Below are positions 60,201 through 64,000 of a DNA stretch of 64,000 bases, one piece after another. The DNA is taken from positions 4,781,001 through 4,845,000 of the forward strand of contig CM070572.1 of assembly GCA_036346355.1 (NCBI GenBank), read 5' to 3'. Under the pieces are notes generated by a model. It was not told the origin of the DNA and made no database searches. It was given only the letters and a program-made list of their open reading frames with translations. The DNA is from Rhipidocladum racemiflorum (taxonomy: Eukaryota; Streptophyta; Magnoliopsida; Poales; Poaceae). A program made the translations under genes and the position numbers. Numbering within the stretch: the first letter of the stretch is position 1; each line of letters starts with the position of its first letter.

Positions 60201-63200
60201 ATCTTAAACAAACATGAATCAAAGGGCTCTTGCACAGAGTAGAATCAAGTGTTCGACCTCGCTCGGGTGATGGGGATGGTTTGACGGGTTCGACTTCGAG
60301 ACGACAATTATAAAGTATTACTACGGCATCAACTAAACCTGCTACGGAAATCTATTCTTCTACGGACAGCGTCAAACTAACTAGAACCCAATAGCTACCC
60401 ACATTTCAATTTATTTACAGCAATTCAAATTAACAATTACAACAAGAACAATTATTACAGTTTAACCAATTTTCTATCTGATTAACCGCGGTTTTTAGAA
60501 ATTAAAACAGAAGCTTTTTCCTACGACTCAAATACCGTGATTTAATCTACGAGTAACGTACGAAAATAGCCAGATTCCTAGATTTTCCCTTTTCTTCCCC
60601 CTTCTTTCTTTTTCTCTTTTCTTTTCTCTTCTTTTCTTTTTCTTCTCTTCTCTTTTCTTTTCTCCTTCTTTCTTTCTTTTCTCATTTTCTTTTTCCTCTC
60701 CCTTTTTCCTCCTCTGCCTGACGCCTTGCCCTCTCAGCCTTTTGGCTGAAGCCTCCCAAGCTCCCTCGGGCTCTCCTCTGGATGAAGCCGCCCCAGCCTC
60801 CCTTCGGTTCCTCTTCCACGCCAGATCGCAACTTCTACTTCTCCCTGGCGCTCGGCTTCTCCCTCGCTGCCGTCCTTGTCGCCGGGTGCTCCCCTTCCTC
60901 TCTCCCTGGCGACCCAACGCCGCCTCGGCCGCCGCCTGGACACCGGGTGCCTTCTACTCCCCTCTGCTCTTCTCCTTTACTCTCCACTCTCCTCGGCTTC
61001 ACTCGGAGGTCCTAGCGCCGTCGCCTCTCTGGCGACTCGACGCCGCCGCGACTCCCTGCTCCCGTCGCCGCCCTAGCGACCCGCCGCCGCCGCCTGGACA
61101 TCCCGTGCCTTCTACTCCCCTCTCTACTCTTCTCTGCTCTCCACTCCTCTCACTCCCTCTGCCTTCTCTACTACCGAATCCTCCCTCTAATCTCTCTTCT
61201 ACTCCCCTCTCTCCCTTACTTGCCCTAATGGCTAAGGATGAGAACAGGTGCTACAGATCTACTCTTTGATTTCGTTTTCGTTTTGCCTACTTTTACCGGT
61301 TGCTTCTACCTTTTGGTTTGCATCTATGGTGAATGATAAGAACAGAGGCTACCTGATCTCTCTGGTTTTCGCATTCTTACTTGTTGGTTTCGGTTTTGAT
61401 TGCTTGAACGAGTCAATGATGCAAGGGGTTCTAGAGGGACGGCAGACTACGGTCTAGTAACCCTAGAACTCTACTGAGACGATGAACGCCCGATCTACTC
61501 AGTGCACTAGAGTGGTTTGCTATTGCTATTACCTAATGAGAATGGTTGTGCACCTGAGAGATTAGGTTCGGTCTGGGGAAGATGGTGTTGATTCGGTTCT
61601 TGCGGTACTCCTTCTGGCTCCTGCTCGATTCGGTGCTCCTTGTGGATCTCCTGGTTCTTGCTTGGTTCGGTTCTTCTTGGGGACCTCCTTGCTCTGCTCG
61701 TCTTGTGGACCTCCTCCTCCGGCTTCTTGCTTGGCAGGGATCTCGGCCGGGCTCCTTGCTTCGTGATCTCTGGAACTCTCTCTCTGAACTGGGAGTGGAA
61801 AGTGTTGGTGCGCTCTGGTTCGGCTGGGAACTGAGGGAAGGAACGAATGCTTTGCTTGCTATAAGGAGGAAGGAAAGGGACGGGTGGCAGCCGTGCCCCC
61901 TCCCTTCTTTGCCGCCACGAATGTTGCTTGATTCTTGATTAGGTGAGAAGGCGGTCTTCTTCTTTGTGGTCGGTGCTAGCGGGGATGCATTTGGGCGCTG
62001 GTTGTGAGTCGTCGCTAGTGGCTTGAAGGCATGGAATGGTCCAGGTTACCTGTTACCTCTTCCGGCTCTTTCTTGAGTTCTGCAGGGATGGCTATTATTT
62101 GGGTTTCTAAATCTGCGGACACCGCGATCCGAACAGTAAGTCGTGGTTCTTGGGATGACGATACCCGATCTAGCGAGAGGTGCCAACTCGGCCCCAACGG
62201 GTCTGGTATCTCGGTGATCAATACCTCGCCTGCGGGACTGACGGCAATCTCTTTTCTAACTCTATTCGCTCTATTCGCATTTTTAAATCTTTTCGCAAAC
62301 AATTACGTTAACTATTGCTCTAATCGCTCATTACTACTGTTATTTGCTTAGTTAGTTTTCTAGGTTATTACACCTTGAAACAAGACATTTAGGTCTGCAA
62401 CTGCTTGACCATGATGATATTTCAACCACAGTGTGAACCTGACAAAGAAATGCAAGAAATCATAGGCATAGCCATACCCCTGATGTGTCCAATAGTTTCT
62501 TCAGTTATAAGAGGTTCTTGTGAGTCTACATGATAAAAAGCCGGAATAGGAACCCCCCAAGTTCTCTGCCGTGAAATACACCAGTCAGAACGGCTGGAGG
62601 TCATGGCAACAATCCTGTTTTCAGCCTGGGAATGTTACAACACAGTCAGGCAACAGGATCTGTGAAACAACACGCAATAGCAACACAATAAAACTAACAG
62701 ACAGTAGGATTAGGTCATTGGACATTAGTATGAAAAATATAACCTGAAAGTGTTTAGAAAGAAAAATCATTCAACAATATAACATGAAACCAGACTTGCA
62801 ATTGCTTGATCATAATACGTGGAATCAAGCAATCACTTGCCAGGACTAACAAGTAGCAATAAAGACAAGATTAGCACAGAGAACTTCAATGCTCTTCTAC
62901 CAGTGCAGACAAGAAATATGCACTTAACAAACATGCAAAACACTATTGGCAAGCAGTGGTATTCTACTGAACTTATCAGTACCAAGCAGATTAGAAGTTC
63001 AAACTGAGAAATTCAGTGAGAACAAACTACTTTCAAACATAGGTTCCAAAGTAGTCAAAATACCTGAGAAGGAATCCAAGTTACTTGTTTGATCGCATCC
63101 ATTGCAGCATTACGAAAACCATCCACAGAGGCAAACCACTGTTCAGTTGCTCGGAATATTGTTGGTTCTTTCGATCTCCAGTCATAGGGGTACTTGTGTT

Positions 63201-63909
63201 CTGACAACCAAGGTACACAATGGGCAGACAAACTTCTAAATGAAATCCTTCATATTCACAAGTGAAACCAAGGATTATGTAGGTAATTGTCAAGCTACTC
63301 ACTGTAAGGCTCTTCTAAAATGAGTGAAAACTGTTCATCCAGATACTTCACAACTGCAGCATTACCAGCTCCCAGTACAGATAAACCATTGAATTGTCCA
63401 GCTTCAGCAGTGAAGTTTCCTTCATCATCCACAGGAGACACGATAGGAAGCCCATATTTTAAACCTGTTAGGTAATCTTCCTGGCCATGGCCGGGGGCAG
63501 TATGAACAAGGCCAGTTCCAGATTCAGTTGTTATGTAATCTCCTCCAAGAACAACGGAACATACATTGCCATTCACAGGATGGATATACCTGAAAGCACC
63601 AAGTATAGCATGAAATAAACACAAAACAATAAATAATTCAAGCACACATAATGAAGTAAGAAGTGCAAAACAAATACCTGCAGTGCTCCAGGGCTGACCC
63701 AGGAAAGGATTTTCGGACTATGAGTTTCATGCCCCATTTGGACTCTAAAATTGAGACAAGATCAGAAGCCACAATGATAAATGGTTTCTCATTCCCAGAG
63801 CTCAAAATACTCCCAAGTTTCCGTTGCTTTCCTCCAGATGCCGACTCGCTTTCCAGTATAGATTGCAGCTCAACTACTGCATAAGTAAGCTCAGGGTTCA
63901 CAGCAACAG
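54228..63909 (-). CDS. OVA2: Organellar isoleucyl-tRNA synthetase, 5' part outside the window
   Basis: Thirteen exons on the minus strand: 63909-63678, 63589-63303, 63200-63064, 62625-62478, 58493-58362, 57898-57770, 57329-57202, 57133-56969, 56556-56431, 55622-55549, 55421-55172, 54749-54570 and 54476-54228. All GT-AG junctions are in frame, encoding the last 744 residues. The enzyme charges tRNA-Ile. The editing domain shows GTGLVHTAPGHGQEDY; the class I core shows SDAWWY and LEGSDQHRGWFQ; KMSKS is at 57256-57270. The anticodon-binding domain includes ADVLRLWVSSVDYTGD and IMPHLAEDVWQNLPF. The C-terminal zinc site has CERC (54345-54356) and CARC (54285-54296). This bacterial-type architecture marks the plastid/mitochondrial enzyme (Arabidopsis OVA2). 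The HIGH motif and transit peptide must lie beyond 64000. The 4-kb intron at 58494-62477 carries an LTR insertion. Confidence 0.95.
55736..56063. mobile_element. MITE-like element with long terminal inverted repeats in a synthetase intron
   Basis: The left end ACGCAATTGCAAAAATA, then ACCGCGGAAG, is mirrored at the right end (CTTCCGCGGT, then TATTTTTGCAATTGCGT): about 38 bp of imperfect inverted repeat. The similarity may run further outward. The centre holds a TTAATTAA-rich stretch between two TACCTCGGTAG palindromes. No coding content. Target duplication not identified. Confidence 0.75.
58889..62372. mobile_element. 3.5-kb LTR-like insertion in an intron of the synthetase gene
   Basis: Begins TGTAGCGACCCGGG, ends AGGTTATTACA, with a perfect CCTTG duplication at 58884-58888 and 62373-62377. 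No second LTR is visible inside, so it looks like a large solo LTR, possibly of a gypsy element. It contains a polypyrimidine run (60583-60710) and proline/serine-rich open frames (60742-61269 on +) that are compositional. It lies between the exons at 62478 and 58493, which still splice in frame. Confidence 0.85.
60583..60710. repeat. CTTTT/TTCTC polypyrimidine tract
   Basis: Low-complexity pyrimidine run inside the LTR-like insertion. The minus-strand Lys/Glu/Arg frame over it is an artefact. Confidence 0.85.
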
Positions 63910-64000
63910 CTGACAAAAGGAGAATGGTTTTTTAGACAAGTTAGTACATTTCCTAAAAATGCTTTCGCAACTACTGCATAACTTTAGACAAGTTATCAAT

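Noticed and set aside
60742..61269. 175-codon proline/serine-rich frame on the plus strand
   Set aside because: Compositional frame inside an LTR-like insertion flanked by target duplications; no domain and low complexity.

Overview
The window is nuclear DNA from a flowering plant, almost certainly a grass (Poaceae). It has GC-rich single-copy genes with GT-AG introns, CTCCCTCC-type Stowaway and TTA-flanked Tourist-like MITEs, and heavily nested LTR retrotransposons. I cannot fix the species from sequence alone. There are no operons; each gene is an independent eukaryotic locus.

Genes, left to right: an intronless subtilisin-like protease (834-3185, +; SBT1 type); a two-exon OXIDATIVE STRESS 3-like nuclear protein (5826-8730, -); a five-exon secreted GH9 endo-1,4-beta-glucanase (21238-23440, -); a FAP2-type chalcone-isomerase-fold fatty-acid-binding protein (coding 30072-32698, -, plus a non-coding 5' exon near 33.6 kb); and the 3' two thirds of an organellar isoleucyl-tRNA synthetase (54228-63909, -), whose 5' end lies past the right edge. 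I joined the exons by hand; every junction keeps frame. Gene relics are one exon of a peroxisomal multifunctional beta-oxidation protein (46672-46943, +) and a hAT dimerisation-domain pseudogene (about 42560-43020, -).

The rest is mostly mobile DNA. Two copies of one small Ty1/copia family lie on the minus strand: A (12054-18382) and B (35647-41567). Each has 220-bp LTRs, a polypurine tract, a decayed pol and almost no gag. Three TG...CA elements of about 1.4-1.6 kb with perfect 5-bp target duplications (18931-20364, 23672-25262, 50176-51776) look like solo LTRs of one family and carry arrays of short palindromes. The third sits in a non-autonomous hAT element (49771-51822), which itself sits in a decayed Ty1/copia relic (about 49320-53706). 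A 3.5-kb LTR-like insertion occupies one intron of the synthetase gene.

The most interesting signal is in family A/B. The 20 bases next to the 5' LTR do not match the usual 3' end of initiator tRNA-Met. They match the D-arm to anticodon-stem region of tRNA-Ile, with a C opposite the wobble inosine, which implies priming by a cleaved half-tRNA. The long untranslated leader then repeats the core of that site (GCTTCRTGC on the + strand) at least 14 times in A and 10 times in B, partly as a 14/18-bp minisatellite. Both copies lack most of gag, and each has lost a different catalytic residue, yet the LTRs of B differ at only 4 of 220 positions. That fits a parasitic lineage moved in trans.
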